A stretch of DNA of 47,336 nucleotides from Candidatus Altarchaeum sp. (GTDB lineage Archaea; Altiarchaeota; Altiarchaeia; Altiarchaeales; Altiarchaeaceae), in the NCBI GenBank assembly GCA_018260615.1, contig JAGWDQ010000080.1, forward strand, positions 1 to 47,336. Reading direction: 5' to 3'. The first letter of the stretch is position 1. Every line of letters starts with the position of its first letter. Below are positions 26,468 through 34,727 of the stretch, piece by piece. Under the pieces are notes generated by a model. It saw only the letters and a program-made list of their open reading frames with translations. It made no database searches and was not told the origin of the DNA. A program made the translations under genes and the position numbers.

Positions 26468-27418
26468 ATGATTCATTCATCAGCCCCCGGAAAACTGATG
26501 CTCTTCGGAGAACACAGCGTTATCTATGGAAACCCCTGTATAGCAACAAGTATAAATAAACGACTTGATGTTTATTTGAACGATAAAAATGAAAACGGAA
26601 AAGAATTAGAATGCACAACAATTGATGCACTCGGAATTAATGCAAAATTTCCTTCTAACTTTGAACAGCATAAATTTTTAAATTTAACAATTGCGAAATT
26701 TTTTGAGAAATACGGACAGAAAAATTTTGAACTGACAACAAAACCAATGCCAAAAGGTCTTGGTAGTTCATCTGCGGTTGTTGTTGCAGCGGTAAAAGCA
26801 CTTTCAGCATTATATAATTTAACATGGAGCAACGACGAAATTTTTAAATTTTCTTATGAGATAGTTAAAGAAGGTCAAAATGGCAGGGCATCCGGATATG
26901 ATATTGCTGTTGCTGTATATGGGGGGACAATAAGATATGAAAATAAAAACGGAGATATGAAGGTAAAGAAATTAAAGAACATCAGAAATTTAATCGCAAT
27001 TGATACTGGAATTAAGTCCTCAACAACAGAACTTGTCCGGGAAATTTCCGAAAAGCGGAACAAATACAAAGAAATTTTTGACGGAATTTTTAAAATCATA
27101 AATAAAATCGTTGACGAAGGCGAAAAGGAAATAATGAATGAAAATTATGAAAAAATTGGCGAACTGATGAATATAAATCACGGGATTTTAAATGCTATGG
27201 GATTAAGCACTTATGAAATTGAAATTTTAATCAACGGAATAAAACCATACTGTTACGGGGCAAAAATTTCAGGAGCTGGAAGAGGAGATTACATAATAGC
27301 AATTTGTAAAGAGCAAAGCAAGAATGACTTAATGAATTATTTGAGGGATAGAAAAATTGAGGCGTTTGAAATTTTGCCGGCTGAAGGGGTTGATGTAAAA
27401 TTTATTAAAAATTTATAA
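26468..27418 (+). CDS. mvk: Mevalonate kinase
   Basis: The 316-residue GHMP kinase starts SAPGKLMLFGEHSV (residues 5-18), a canonical GHMP opening. PMPKGLGSSSAV at 94-103 is the phosphate-binding loop. GYDIAVAVYGG and SGAGRGDYIIAI are further family marks. Phosphorylation of mevalonate feeds the isoprenoid pathway for archaeal lipids. The gene is intact; a truncated copy lies 1.1 kb upstream and a copy of its last about 57 bases lies after the Bro-N gene downstream. The stop is one base from the start of that Bro-N gene. Confidence 0.93.
   Translation: MIHSSAPGKLMLFGEHSVIYGNPCIATSINKRLDVYLNDKNENGKELECTTIDALGINAKFPSNFEQHKFLNLTIAKFFEKYGQKNFELTTKPMPKGLGSSSAVVVAAVKALSALYNLTWSNDEIFKFSYEIVKEGQNGRASGYDIAVAVYGGTIRYENKNGDMKVKKLKNIRNLIAIDTGIKSSTTELVREISEKRNKYKEIFDGIFKIINKIVDEGEKEIMNENYEKIGELMNINHGILNAMGLSTYEIEILINGIKPYCYGAKISGAGRGDYIIAICKEQSKNDLMNYLRDRKIEAFEILPAEGVDVKFIKNL
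27351..27407 (+). repeat. Mevalonate kinase 3' end, duplicated at 28310-28367
   Basis: The kinase end segment (GAAAAATTGA...GAAATTTTGCCGGCTGAA...) is repeated imperfectly after the next gene, with a shared 15-base core GAAATTTTGCCGGCTG and the same run ending GTTGATGT...AAATTTATTA. The two copies flank the DinD-like gene exactly, so the gene looks inserted at the kinase 3' end with copying or re-use of that end. Confidence 0.8.
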
Positions 27419-27419
27419 A

Positions 27420-28307
27420 ATGGAATCAGATAATGCCTTGGTTGTATTTCAGGGAAAGGGCATCAGAAGAATATGGCATAATGATGGATGGTATTTTTCA
27501 GTGGTTGATGTATGTGGAGTGCTTACAGACAGCGTTGATGCCGGAGCATACTGGAGGAAGTTGAAACAACGGCTATCAGAAGAAGGAAGTGAGGTCGTGA
27601 CATTTTGTCACGGACTGAAATTAGAAGCTTCTGACGGCAAAAAATATATAACTGACTGCTCTGACACAGAAGGAATTCTTCGTATTATCCAGTCAGTCCC
27701 TTCCCCTAAGGCAGAGCCATTTAAGCGCTGGCTGGCAAAAGTCGGCTATGAGAGAATACAGGAAATAGAAAACCCGGAACTTGCACAGGAGCGGGCAAAG
27801 AAATACTATGAACTAAAAGGTTATTCTAAAAACTGGATTGACAAACGATTAAGAGGAATTGCCATAAGACAGGACTTAACGGATGAATGGAAAGAAAGAG
27901 GAATTGAAGAGAACAAGGATTATGCTATTCTTACAAACGAGATTTCAAAGGCAACATTTGGCGTATCAGTCAAAGACCATAAAGAAATAAAAGGTCTTGA
28001 CCCGAAGTTTAAAAACCAGAATTTACGAGACCACATGACGGATTTGGAATTAATTTTCACAATGCTTGGCGAGGCATCAACGACTGAAATAACAAAATCA
28101 GATAACTCCGAGGGGCTTGAAGAATGTCTTGAATCGGCAAAAGAAGGCGGAAAAATTGCAGGAAATGCGAGACATGAATTGGAAAATAGAACGGGAAGGA
28201 AAGTTGTGAACAAAGATAATTACGATAAAATTGCCGGGAAAGTGAAAAAAGTAGAGGACAATTCAAAACTAATATCTCAGAAAAAGAAATTAAAAGATTA
28301 TGTGTGA
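27420..28307 (+). CDS. Bro-N / DinD-like DNA-binding protein
   Basis: The 295-residue product has an N-terminal Bro-N domain (about 1-115): ALVVFQGKGIRRIWHNDGWYFSVVDVCGVLTDSVDAGAYWRKLKQRL followed by DTEGILRIIQSVPSPKAEPFKRWLAKVGYERIQE. The middle carries ELAQERAKKYYELKGYSKNWID and a C-terminal DinD-type tail with HMTDLELIFTMLGEASTTEI. The family includes phage antirepressors and DNA-damage-induced DinD. Such genes commonly travel with mobile DNA. It starts one base after the kinase stop and is flanked by the duplicated kinase end, supporting recent arrival. Confidence 0.85.
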   Translation: MESDNALVVFQGKGIRRIWHNDGWYFSVVDVCGVLTDSVDAGAYWRKLKQRLSEEGSEVVTFCHGLKLEASDGKKYITDCSDTEGILRIIQSVPSPKAEPFKRWLAKVGYERIQEIENPELAQERAKKYYELKGYSKNWIDKRLRGIAIRQDLTDEWKERGIEENKDYAILTNEISKATFGVSVKDHKEIKGLDPKFKNQNLRDHMTDLELIFTMLGEASTTEITKSDNSEGLEECLESAKEGGKIAGNARHELENRTGRKVVNKDNYDKIAGKVKKVEDNSKLISQKKKLKDYV

Positions 28308-28309
28308 GA

Positions 28310-28367
28310 GAAAAATTGAAAATTTTGAAATTTTGCCGGCTGAATGGGTTGATGTTGAAATTTATTA
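28310..28367 (+). repeat. Second copy of the mevalonate kinase 3' end
   Basis: See the copy at 27351-27407. Here the frame is broken relative to the kinase and there is no start for the fragment, so it is a leftover rather than a gene. It lies directly after the DinD-like gene stop at 28307. Confidence 0.8.
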
Positions 28368-28460
28368 AGCCAAATTTAGTTCCGTAAATTTTATAAATTT
28401 GAACAATTTTTAAAGAAATTTTAATTATTTTATCGGAATTAAAACGAATGAAAATTTAAA

Positions 28461-28781
28461 ATGAAAGGCGATAAGAGTAATATCAGCGATGCCGCTAACA
28501 CTTCTAACGATTTGGCAAAATACAGAAAAAGGATTGATAAAATTGACTCCAAAATCGGGAAATTAATAAGAGAACGACTCGAAATTGTCAGGGATGTCGG
28601 AAAATTAAAGGCAAATTTAGGTATTTCTATTAAAGATGAGAAAAGGATTAACAAAGTATACAAAAATTTTGCAGAAAACTCGGGATTATGTCTTAACGAT
28701 GCGGAAAAAATTTATTCGCCATTGATAGAACATTGTATAAATATGGAGGAGAAAATACAAAAAGAAAATAATAAAAAATAA
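28461..28781 (+). CDS. Chorismate mutase, AroQ type
   Basis: The 106-residue product has a disordered start, then the AroQ helical pattern YRKRIDKIDSKIGKLIRERLEIVRDVGKLKA... with Arg and Lys placed as in the active-site helix, followed by ISIKDEKRINKV and an ENSGL / IEHCINMEEK helix pair. Chorismate mutase turns chorismate into prephenate for Phe/Tyr synthesis. The next gene (PurM-fold protein) follows by 12 bases. Length and order fit a stand-alone archaeal enzyme. No other aromatic-pathway gene is adjacent. Confidence 0.82.
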   Translation: MKGDKSNISDAANTSNDLAKYRKRIDKIDSKIGKLIRERLEIVRDVGKLKANLGISIKDEKRINKVYKNFAENSGLCLNDAEKIYSPLIEHCINMEEKIQKENNKK

Positions 28782-28793
28782 CTAACAGCGAAA

Positions 28794-29684
28794 GTGGATG
28801 AACGAATAAACAGGGAAATTGAACAATGTATAAAACACAGTGGGGAAAGTAATAAAATCAGAAAGGTCTTCTGGTATATGGATGAAAAGGTTGAAGGCAT
28901 GCTTTTCGGAATAAGACAGGGAGATGATGCAATTGTTGTCAAAGATATGGTTTTTAATATGGAAGGACCTTACCCTTTAAATATCGGAAGAAAAACAGGA
29001 CTTATTCACACGACATCGGATATTGTTGTTATGGGTGCAAAGCCGTTATACGGATTTGACGCCGTGCAGGCAAAAAATTTAAAAGAGGCGGAAGATGCGG
29101 CAGAGGATATAAAAAGGCAGAGCGATGGAATAAATGTTCCGATTGTGGGGGGAAATACGCAATGTCTGAAAAATTTAGAATCATGCGTGTCTTTTACGGT
29201 TGTCGGAAAATTAATAAAACCGATTCCCGACTCAAATTTAATGGAAGGAGACAAACTTTATATTATGGGAGAGGCAATTGAAGGAGAAATAGGAGACAGG
29301 GTCAAGAAAGCAAACACAAAATTTGAGACATTTTTGGACATGATTGAAAAAACAGAAATAAATGCGGCAAAGGACTGTTCCCGCGGGGGATGGTTTGGAA
29401 ATTTAATGGAGATGTTAATAAAGTCAAAAAAAGGTATCACAATCAGCAATATTCCTTATATGGACTTCAGCAAATATATGGGAAATTATCTTATATCAAC
29501 AAAGGCTGAAGGTGTAATTGACATTGCGATGCAGCATAAATGTCCTATAACTGAGATAGGAATTGTTACAAATGAGTTGGAAGTCAGGATTGGAAAGGAA
29601 ATCGCTGTGGATAAAGAAAAAATTTTAGACCTGATTGATAAATTTCCGTTTAAGAAGGCACATTTAAAGAAGGAAAAAATTTAA
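28794..29684 (+). CDS. AIR synthase-like (PurM/HypE/SelD-fold) protein
   Basis: The 296-residue product starts at GTG 28794 after a 12-base gap. It shows the ATP-binding PurM fold: RQGDDAIVV near 41-49, HTTSDIVVMGAKPLYGFDAVQ with the Asp-rich nucleotide loop, then VPIVGGNTQ and a C-terminal glycine-rich part with CSRGGWFGNLMEML. Family members make phosphorylated intermediates (AIR, thiamine phosphate, selenophosphate, HypE carbamoyl). The exact substrate is not readable; several methanogen genomes carry an AIR synthase-related relative. Coupling with chorismate mutase is unusual. Confidence 0.8.
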   Translation: MDERINREIEQCIKHSGESNKIRKVFWYMDEKVEGMLFGIRQGDDAIVVKDMVFNMEGPYPLNIGRKTGLIHTTSDIVVMGAKPLYGFDAVQAKNLKEAEDAAEDIKRQSDGINVPIVGGNTQCLKNLESCVSFTVVGKLIKPIPDSNLMEGDKLYIMGEAIEGEIGDRVKKANTKFETFLDMIEKTEINAAKDCSRGGWFGNLMEMLIKSKKGITISNIPYMDFSKYMGNYLISTKAEGVIDIAMQHKCPITEIGIVTNELEVRIGKEIAVDKEKILDLIDKFPFKKAHLKKEKI

Positions 29685-29918
29685 AAATTTAATTAAAATT
29701 TTACCTGCCTTGTATTAAATTGTACCCGTAATCCAGATATATCTTCATAGCACAGGACTTTGCTTATGCTTCGTATATCCAACCGCAGAATACGGGCAAA
29801 TTAAAATTATAAGTAAAATTTAGACCTGAAAATGTATTTATTTGTCTTTTAATCTAAATTAATAACTAATTGTAATTTAATAATTAAATTGTTGTAATCA
29901 AAATTTTAAAATACGAAA
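29685..29918. other. Spacer with a CCCGTA...TACGGG inverted repeat
   Basis: The gap before PEP synthase holds CCCGTA (about 29725) and TACGGG (about 29792) bracketing about 60 bases that include ATATATC and GTATATCC arms. This may be a structured transcript end or leader. The last 90 bases are AT-rich promoter DNA. No gene is visible. Confidence 0.35.
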
Positions 29919-32270
29919 ATGGAAAATAAAACCGTAAAACTTGTAAATTTTTTTGATGAGGTTGGGAAAGAAGATGTTTCGCTTGTTGGCGGAAAAGGTG
30001 CAAATCTTGGTGAAATGTTCGGGACAAAAATTCCTGTTCCGGAGGGTTTTGTTGTAAATGTAAATGCGTATAAAAATTTTCTAAATGCCAATCCTGCAAT
30101 TAAAGAAGAAATTTCAAAAATTCTGGCAGAAACGGACATTTATAATGCAGAGATGTTAGAGAATAATACAAAGAAGATAAGAGAACTTATGATGAGTGTT
30201 AAGATGCCGCAGGAAATTTCAGATGAAATAAAGAAGGCATATCATAAACTGTGCGGACAAAATGATACTTTTGTTGCAGTCCGGTCATCGGCAACCGCAG
30301 AGGACCTGGCAGAGGCATCCTTTGCAGGACAACAGGATACATATTTAAATATAATCGGAGAGGATAATGTCGTGTATAATGTTCAGAAGTGCTGGGCATC
30401 TTTATTTACCGGAAGAGCAACATTTTACAGAACGGAACAAAAATTTAACCACATGCAGACATATCTTGCGGTAGTTGTGCAGAGAATGATTAATTCACAG
30501 GTCTCGGGAGTTATGTTTACTGCAAGTCCGATTACGGGAGAGAATGTTATAATTATTGAAGCCGCTTATGGTTTGGGAGAATTTGTTGTCGGAGGGGTTG
30601 TTACGCCGGACACATACCTGGTTGATAAAAAAACAATGAATATAACTGACAAAAAAATTTCCATACAAAAGATCGGACTTGTGAAAAAGGACGGTGTAAC
30701 AAAGCAGGTTGATATAAATGAAATTTATCAGAATGCACAAAAATTTAGCGATGATAAAATAAAGAAATTAGCAGATGTCGGGAAATTAATTGAAGAACAT
30801 TATAAGAAACCAATGGATGTTGAGTGGTGTGAAGAAGACGGAAAAATTTATGTCGTTCAGGCAAGACCTGTTACAACAATAAAGGATGAAGAGGTCGAAG
30901 ATGAAAAAGTTAAAGAAGAAACGGATGAAGGGACAAAAACAAAAGAAGAAACAACTGAGAAGAAAGTCATATTAAGCGGATTTGGTGTAAGTGTTGGTAT
31001 CGCATCCGGGATTGTTAAGATTGTTCGCGATGCTTCTGAACTTTCCAGGATTAAACAGGGGGATGTTCTTGTTACACGAATGACTACTCCGGATATGGTT
31101 CCTGCGATGAAAAAAGCAGTGGCGATAATCACAGACGAAGGAGGCATGACTTGTCATGCTGCTATCGTTGCCAGAGAACTTGGAATCCCGTGTATTGTCG
31201 GAACAAAGACAGCAACAAAAGAAATATCTGATGGAAGCACAGTCACTGTTGACGGGAGGAAAGGACTTGTATATGAAGGGAGGGTTAAAATAGAAGGGGC
31301 AAAAAAGAAAGTAAAAAAAGAGACCGCCGGACAACATGTAGAACATGTTGTTGTTATGTCTCCGATAATTACCTCAACGGAAATAAAAGGAAATGTTGAT
31401 TTCAGTGAAATTGCCGAGAAGGCGGTGGAATACGGTGCCGATGGTGTCGGACTCTTAAGATCAGAACATATGTTTCTTGAAATTGGTGAGCATCCGATAA
31501 AATTAATAAAAGAGAACAGGAGAGAAGAATTAGTTACAAAAATAATGAAAGGGATTAGGGATGTTGCCGAGGTTATGTATCCGAGACCTGTCTGGTATAG
31601 AACACTTGATTTAAAGACAGATGAATTTAAAGGTCTGAAAGGCGGAGAAAATGAGCCGGTGGAAGCAAATCCGATGATTGGCTGGAGAGGAATTAGAAGG
31701 TCACTGGATGAATCTGAAGTCCTGGAATGTGAATTTGAAGCGATCAGAAGATTGCAGGAAGACGAACGACTTACAAATATAGGAGTTATGTTGCCTATGA
31801 TTCAGCATCCGGCAGAACTTAGAAAAGCAAAGATATTGGCATCCGATGTTGGCTTAGATACTGATAAAATGGATTTTGGAATAATGGTTGAAATTCCTGC
31901 AGCTGCTTTAATAATAGACGACTTTATAAAAGAAGGAATTAGTTTTATCTCATTCGGAACAAATGATCTGACACAATTTACATTAGCATTGGACAGAAAC
32001 AGCGCTCATGTTGCAAAATTATATAATGAACACCATCCCGCAGTGTTAAAATTAATTGACATGGTAATAAAGGCGTGCAAAAAGAATAATGTTAAGACAT
32101 CAATATGCGGACAGGCAGGAAGTGATCCGAAAATGGTTGAGAAATTAATCATTATGGGTATTGATTCAGTATCTGCAAATATTGATGCCATAGAAACAAT
32201 AAGAAAGGTTGCCGCGAGGGTTGAGAACAAGTTACTTCTTGAGTCGGCAAGAAAAAATTTTAAGGACTAA
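29919..32270 (+). CDS. ppsA: Phosphoenolpyruvate synthase
   Basis: The 783-residue product has the three-part PEP synthase layout. The N-terminal ATP-grasp part carries LVGGKGANLGEM (about 22-33), AVRSSATAEDL (120-130) and SFAGQQDTYLN. The swivelling phosphohistidine domain has TDEGGMTCHAAIVARELG, with catalytic His413. The PEP/pyruvate barrel follows, ending near SICGQAGSDP (Cys about 730). The enzyme makes PEP from pyruvate, ATP and water for gluconeogenesis. A Glu/Lys-rich linker (about 323-348) joins the first two domains. Expected length about 760-800. Confidence 0.96.
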   Translation: MENKTVKLVNFFDEVGKEDVSLVGGKGANLGEMFGTKIPVPEGFVVNVNAYKNFLNANPAIKEEISKILAETDIYNAEMLENNTKKIRELMMSVKMPQEISDEIKKAYHKLCGQNDTFVAVRSSATAEDLAEASFAGQQDTYLNIIGEDNVVYNVQKCWASLFTGRATFYRTEQKFNHMQTYLAVVVQRMINSQVSGVMFTASPITGENVIIIEAAYGLGEFVVGGVVTPDTYLVDKKTMNITDKKISIQKIGLVKKDGVTKQVDINEIYQNAQKFSDDKIKKLADVGKLIEEHYKKPMDVEWCEEDGKIYVVQARPVTTIKDEEVEDEKVKEETDEGTKTKEETTEKKVILSGFGVSVGIASGIVKIVRDASELSRIKQGDVLVTRMTTPDMVPAMKKAVAIITDEGGMTCHAAIVARELGIPCIVGTKTATKEISDGSTVTVDGRKGLVYEGRVKIEGAKKKVKKETAGQHVEHVVVMSPIITSTEIKGNVDFSEIAEKAVEYGADGVGLLRSEHMFLEIGEHPIKLIKENRREELVTKIMKGIRDVAEVMYPRPVWYRTLDLKTDEFKGLKGGENEPVEANPMIGWRGIRRSLDESEVLECEFEAIRRLQEDERLTNIGVMLPMIQHPAELRKAKILASDVGLDTDKMDFGIMVEIPAAALIIDDFIKEGISFISFGTNDLTQFTLALDRNSAHVAKLYNEHHPAVLKLIDMVIKACKKNNVKTSICGQAGSDPKMVEKLIIMGIDSVSANIDAIETIRKVAARVENKLLLESARKNFKD

Positions 32271-32309
32271 AAGTAAATTTTAAGCAAATATAAATTTTAA
32301 ACTATAAAA

Positions 32310-32690
32310 ATGTTTCCGTTTGGCGGAGGAAATCCAAAACAGATGAAGGCAATGCTTCAAAGGATGGGGATGAAAATGGAAGAAATTGAAGCGAGCGAAG
32401 TTATTATAAAGAAGGTTGATGGGAAAAATTTAAGAATCACAAATCCCGAGGTTTCAAAGATTATAATGCAGGGAAATGTGCTTTTTAATGTAGCCGGAAA
32501 GGTTGAAGAAATTGCAGGACAGGAAATACCCGTAGAAGCAATAAATCCGGAGGATGAAAAGGTTGATATTACAGACGACGATATAAATTTAGTCACGGCA
32601 CAGACGGGTTGTAATTATGAGACCGCAAAGAAGGTATTGGAAGAAAATGAAGGAGATATTGCAAGTGCGATATTGAAACTGAAGAAATAA
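32310..32690 (+). CDS. Nascent polypeptide-associated complex protein (archaeal NAC)
   Basis: The 126-residue product has an N-terminal NAC domain (MKAMLQRMGMKMEEIEASEVIIKK, then ITNPEVSKIIMQGNVLFNVAG) and a C-terminal UBA domain (DINLVTAQTGCNYETAKKVLEENEGDIASAILKL). It binds nascent chains at the ribosome exit as a homodimer. The layout matches archaeal NAC alpha, with both parts complete. The gene starts 39 bases after the PEP synthase stop but the function is unrelated. Confidence 0.95.
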   Translation: MFPFGGGNPKQMKAMLQRMGMKMEEIEASEVIIKKVDGKNLRITNPEVSKIIMQGNVLFNVAGKVEEIAGQEIPVEAINPEDEKVDITDDDINLVTAQTGCNYETAKKVLEENEGDIASAILKLKK

Positions 32691-32873
32691 TTATATAAAA
32701 TAAGAGGTATTTTTATATAATCATTTTGTTATATTGTTATATAATTTTAGGTATTAATTTTATATAAATAGAAAGCTAAACAAAATACACATGCAGGAGT
32801 TTGAACCGACATAAAATATTCAATCCTAAATTGAAAAATTTAAAAAAGGCAAAGGTAAAAATAAGTTTTGATT

Positions 32874-33989
32874 ATGGAAATTTCAAAAATTTTAAAAAAA
32901 TACGACAGGAAAAATCTGAAAATCGCAACAATAGGCAGCCATTCCGCATTAGATGTTTGTGACGGAGCATGCGAAGAAGGAATAAAATCAGTTATATTTG
33001 CACAAAAAGGACGGGAAAAACCATACACTTATTACAAAAAGACAAAAATCGGGAATTACGAAAGGGGCTGTGTTGATGAAATTTTGCTTTTGGATAAATT
33101 TAAGGATATTTTAAATTTTAGGGAAAATTTGATAAAACAAAATACTATTATTGTTCCAAACAGGGCTTTAACTTCCTATCTTTCAATTGACGAAGTTGAG
33201 AAATTTGAAGTTCCGGTTTTTGGAAACAGATATATGTTGAGAATGGAGGAAAGAACGGAAAAGGAGAATTACTATTCGCTGCTTGAAAAGGCAAATTTAC
33301 CTTGTCCGAAAAAGATTGAAAACGCCGAAGATATAGACAAACTTTGTATGGTTAAACTTCCTCACGCAAAAAAACGATTGGAAAGAGGGTTCTTTACAGC
33401 TGCATCTTATGAAGAATATGCAGAAAAGTCAGAAAAATGGATAAAACAGGGAATTATAACAAAGGAGGACTTATATAATGCAAGGGTTGAAGAATATATT
33501 ATCGGACCTGTTTTCAATTTAAATTTCTTTTATTCCTCATTCTTCGGACTTGAATTGCTTGGAGTTGATTACAGGTTTGAATCAAGTTTGGACGGACATG
33601 TGCGACTGCCGGCAAAACAGCAATTAACGCTCGCGGGAACACAGGAATATCCCGAATATACGGTATGCGGACATGCGAATGCAACCCTGCGGGAATCGCT
33701 GCTTGAAAAGGCATTTACAATGGGAGAGAAATTTGTTGAGGCATCAAAAAAATTTTACAAGCCCGGAATTATAGGGCCGTTTTGCCTGCAAACATGTGTT
33801 GATAAGGACTTAAATTTTTTCATTTATGATGTTGCTCCGAGAATTGGAGGTGGAACAAATATTCATATGAATGTCGGAGCGCCTTATGGAAATACTATGT
33901 GGAGAAAGCCAATGTCAACGGGAAGGAGGATTGCGGTTGAAATAAAGTATGCTGCGGAAATAGATGAATTAGTTAAGGTTGTGACTTAA
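32874..33989 (+). CDS. purP: FAICAR synthetase, archaeal PurP (5-formaminoimidazole-4-carboxamide ribonucleotide synthetase)
   Basis: The 371-residue product starts at ATG 32874; a TTG two codons earlier is also in frame. PurP uses formate and ATP to formylate AICAR in archaea without PurH transformylase. Marks are KIATIGSHSALDVCDGACEEG near 20-40 and, towards the end, FIYDVAPRIGGGTNIHM with the ATP-grasp metal site, followed by PYGNTMW. With PurE in the window, it points to de novo purine synthesis. A noncoding hairpin array follows downstream. Confidence 0.94.
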   Translation: MEISKILKKYDRKNLKIATIGSHSALDVCDGACEEGIKSVIFAQKGREKPYTYYKKTKIGNYERGCVDEILLLDKFKDILNFRENLIKQNTIIVPNRALTSYLSIDEVEKFEVPVFGNRYMLRMEERTEKENYYSLLEKANLPCPKKIENAEDIDKLCMVKLPHAKKRLERGFFTAASYEEYAEKSEKWIKQGIITKEDLYNARVEEYIIGPVFNLNFFYSSFFGLELLGVDYRFESSLDGHVRLPAKQQLTLAGTQEYPEYTVCGHANATLRESLLEKAFTMGEKFVEASKKFYKPGIIGPFCLQTCVDKDLNFFIYDVAPRIGGGTNIHMNVGAPYGNTMWRKPMSTGRRIAVEIKYAAEIDELVKVVT

Positions 33990-34042
33990 ATTTTATTTAA
34001 TGTTAGAAAAGTTTAATTAATAATATAACTAACGATAACCAT

Positions 34043-34273
34043 CTTTTAAATCCAAAGATTTTAAAAATCTCCGAGCAATTGTAAAAATCTTGCAGATTTT
34101 TAGAATATTATTTAAAAATGCTTCAGCATTTTTAAAGATTGAAAATTTTATAAATTTTCAGTATTAAAAACCTCGCAGGTTTTTAAAGATTGAAAACTTG
34201 TAGTTTTCAGTAAAAATACTTGAAGTATTTTTAGTATAGCGAGGTGAATCAATTCATTGGTTGGTAATTCACC
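34043..34273. repeat. Array of at least seven short hairpins with conserved linkers
   Basis: Stems of 7-9 bp, each starting A5 or GAAAA and ending T5 or TTTTC, follow each other: AAAAATCT-TGC-AGATTTTT (34083-34101), AAAAATGC-TTCA-GCATTTTT (34114-34133), GAAAATTT-TAT-AAATTTTC (34141-34159), AAAAACCT-CGC-AGGTTTTT (34166-34184), GAAAACT-TGT-AGTTTTC (34192-34208) and AAAAATACT-TGA-AGTATTTTT (34212-34232). Linkers AAAGATT and AGTA recur between them. Bases near the loop differ between hairpins but still pair. A last repeat, GGTGAAT/ATTCACC, spans 34243-34273. One module recurs at 36303-36349. This looks like a structured RNA or a REP-like element. Confidence 0.8.
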
Positions 34274-34293
34274 ATACATTAATAAAAACTAAA

Positions 34294-34491
34294 ATGGCAC
34301 CAGAAGAAGTTGGGGCAAAAGAGAGTAACAAAAAGGAAAATATTAACTTTTCGGAAATATATGAGATAAGTATTGAAGATATATGGAGATATGCAAAGCT
34401 GCATGAAAAGGAAACAAAAGAGTGGATAGAAAAAACAGAAAAGGAGGAAATAGAAACAGCTAAATATGCAAGAAATTATTTGGTTCACTGA
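34294..34491 (+). CDS. Small charged protein
   Basis: The ATG at 34294 is chosen over an in-frame TTG at 34261 because the latter lies inside an inverted repeat. The 65-residue product is helical and acidic/basic (KMAPEEVGAKES, IEDIWRYAKLHEKETKEW, EIETAKYARNYLVH) with no known motif. It resembles short antitoxin-like proteins in composition only. The next genes in the same direction are a 45-residue frame and a C39-fold protein, so it may belong to the same accessory block. Confidence 0.5.
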   Translation: MAPEEVGAKESNKKENINFSEIYEISIEDIWRYAKLHEKETKEWIEKTEKEEIETAKYARNYLVH

Positions 34492-34564
34492 AAGTTGAAA
34501 TTGACTGTTTCATGTTAAAAATAGAAGAAGGACTTTTATAGTAATAAAGGAACATTCTGTAAAA

Positions 34565-34702
34565 ATGTTCAAGTTTGAAATACCATCAAGCAATTCACCA
34601 AAAATTTTGGTTAAACACGCAACAATTTACCAACATATGACTTTCTCAGTTTTGATGCAAGAGCAACTCTTACAAGTAGTAAGAATAGATAAAGCAGGGT
34701 AA
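34565..34702 (+). CDS. Possible 45-residue protein
   Basis: An open frame from ATG 34565 to TAA 34700-34702 reads MFKFEIPSSNSPKILVKHA and ends QEQLLQVVRIDKAG. It ends 25 bases before the C39-like gene start. Without a family it may be real or chance; frame placement is consistent with an operon of the accessory block. Confidence 0.35.
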   Translation: MFKFEIPSSNSPKILVKHATIYQHMTFSVLMQEQLLQVVRIDKAG

Positions 34703-34727
34703 AATCCTATAATTTTTATGTAATAAA

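Noticed and set aside
34083..34232. Possible CRISPR array in the hairpin region
   Set aside because: Repeats are hairpins with varied stems and no unique spacers of constant length, and no cas genes are visible.
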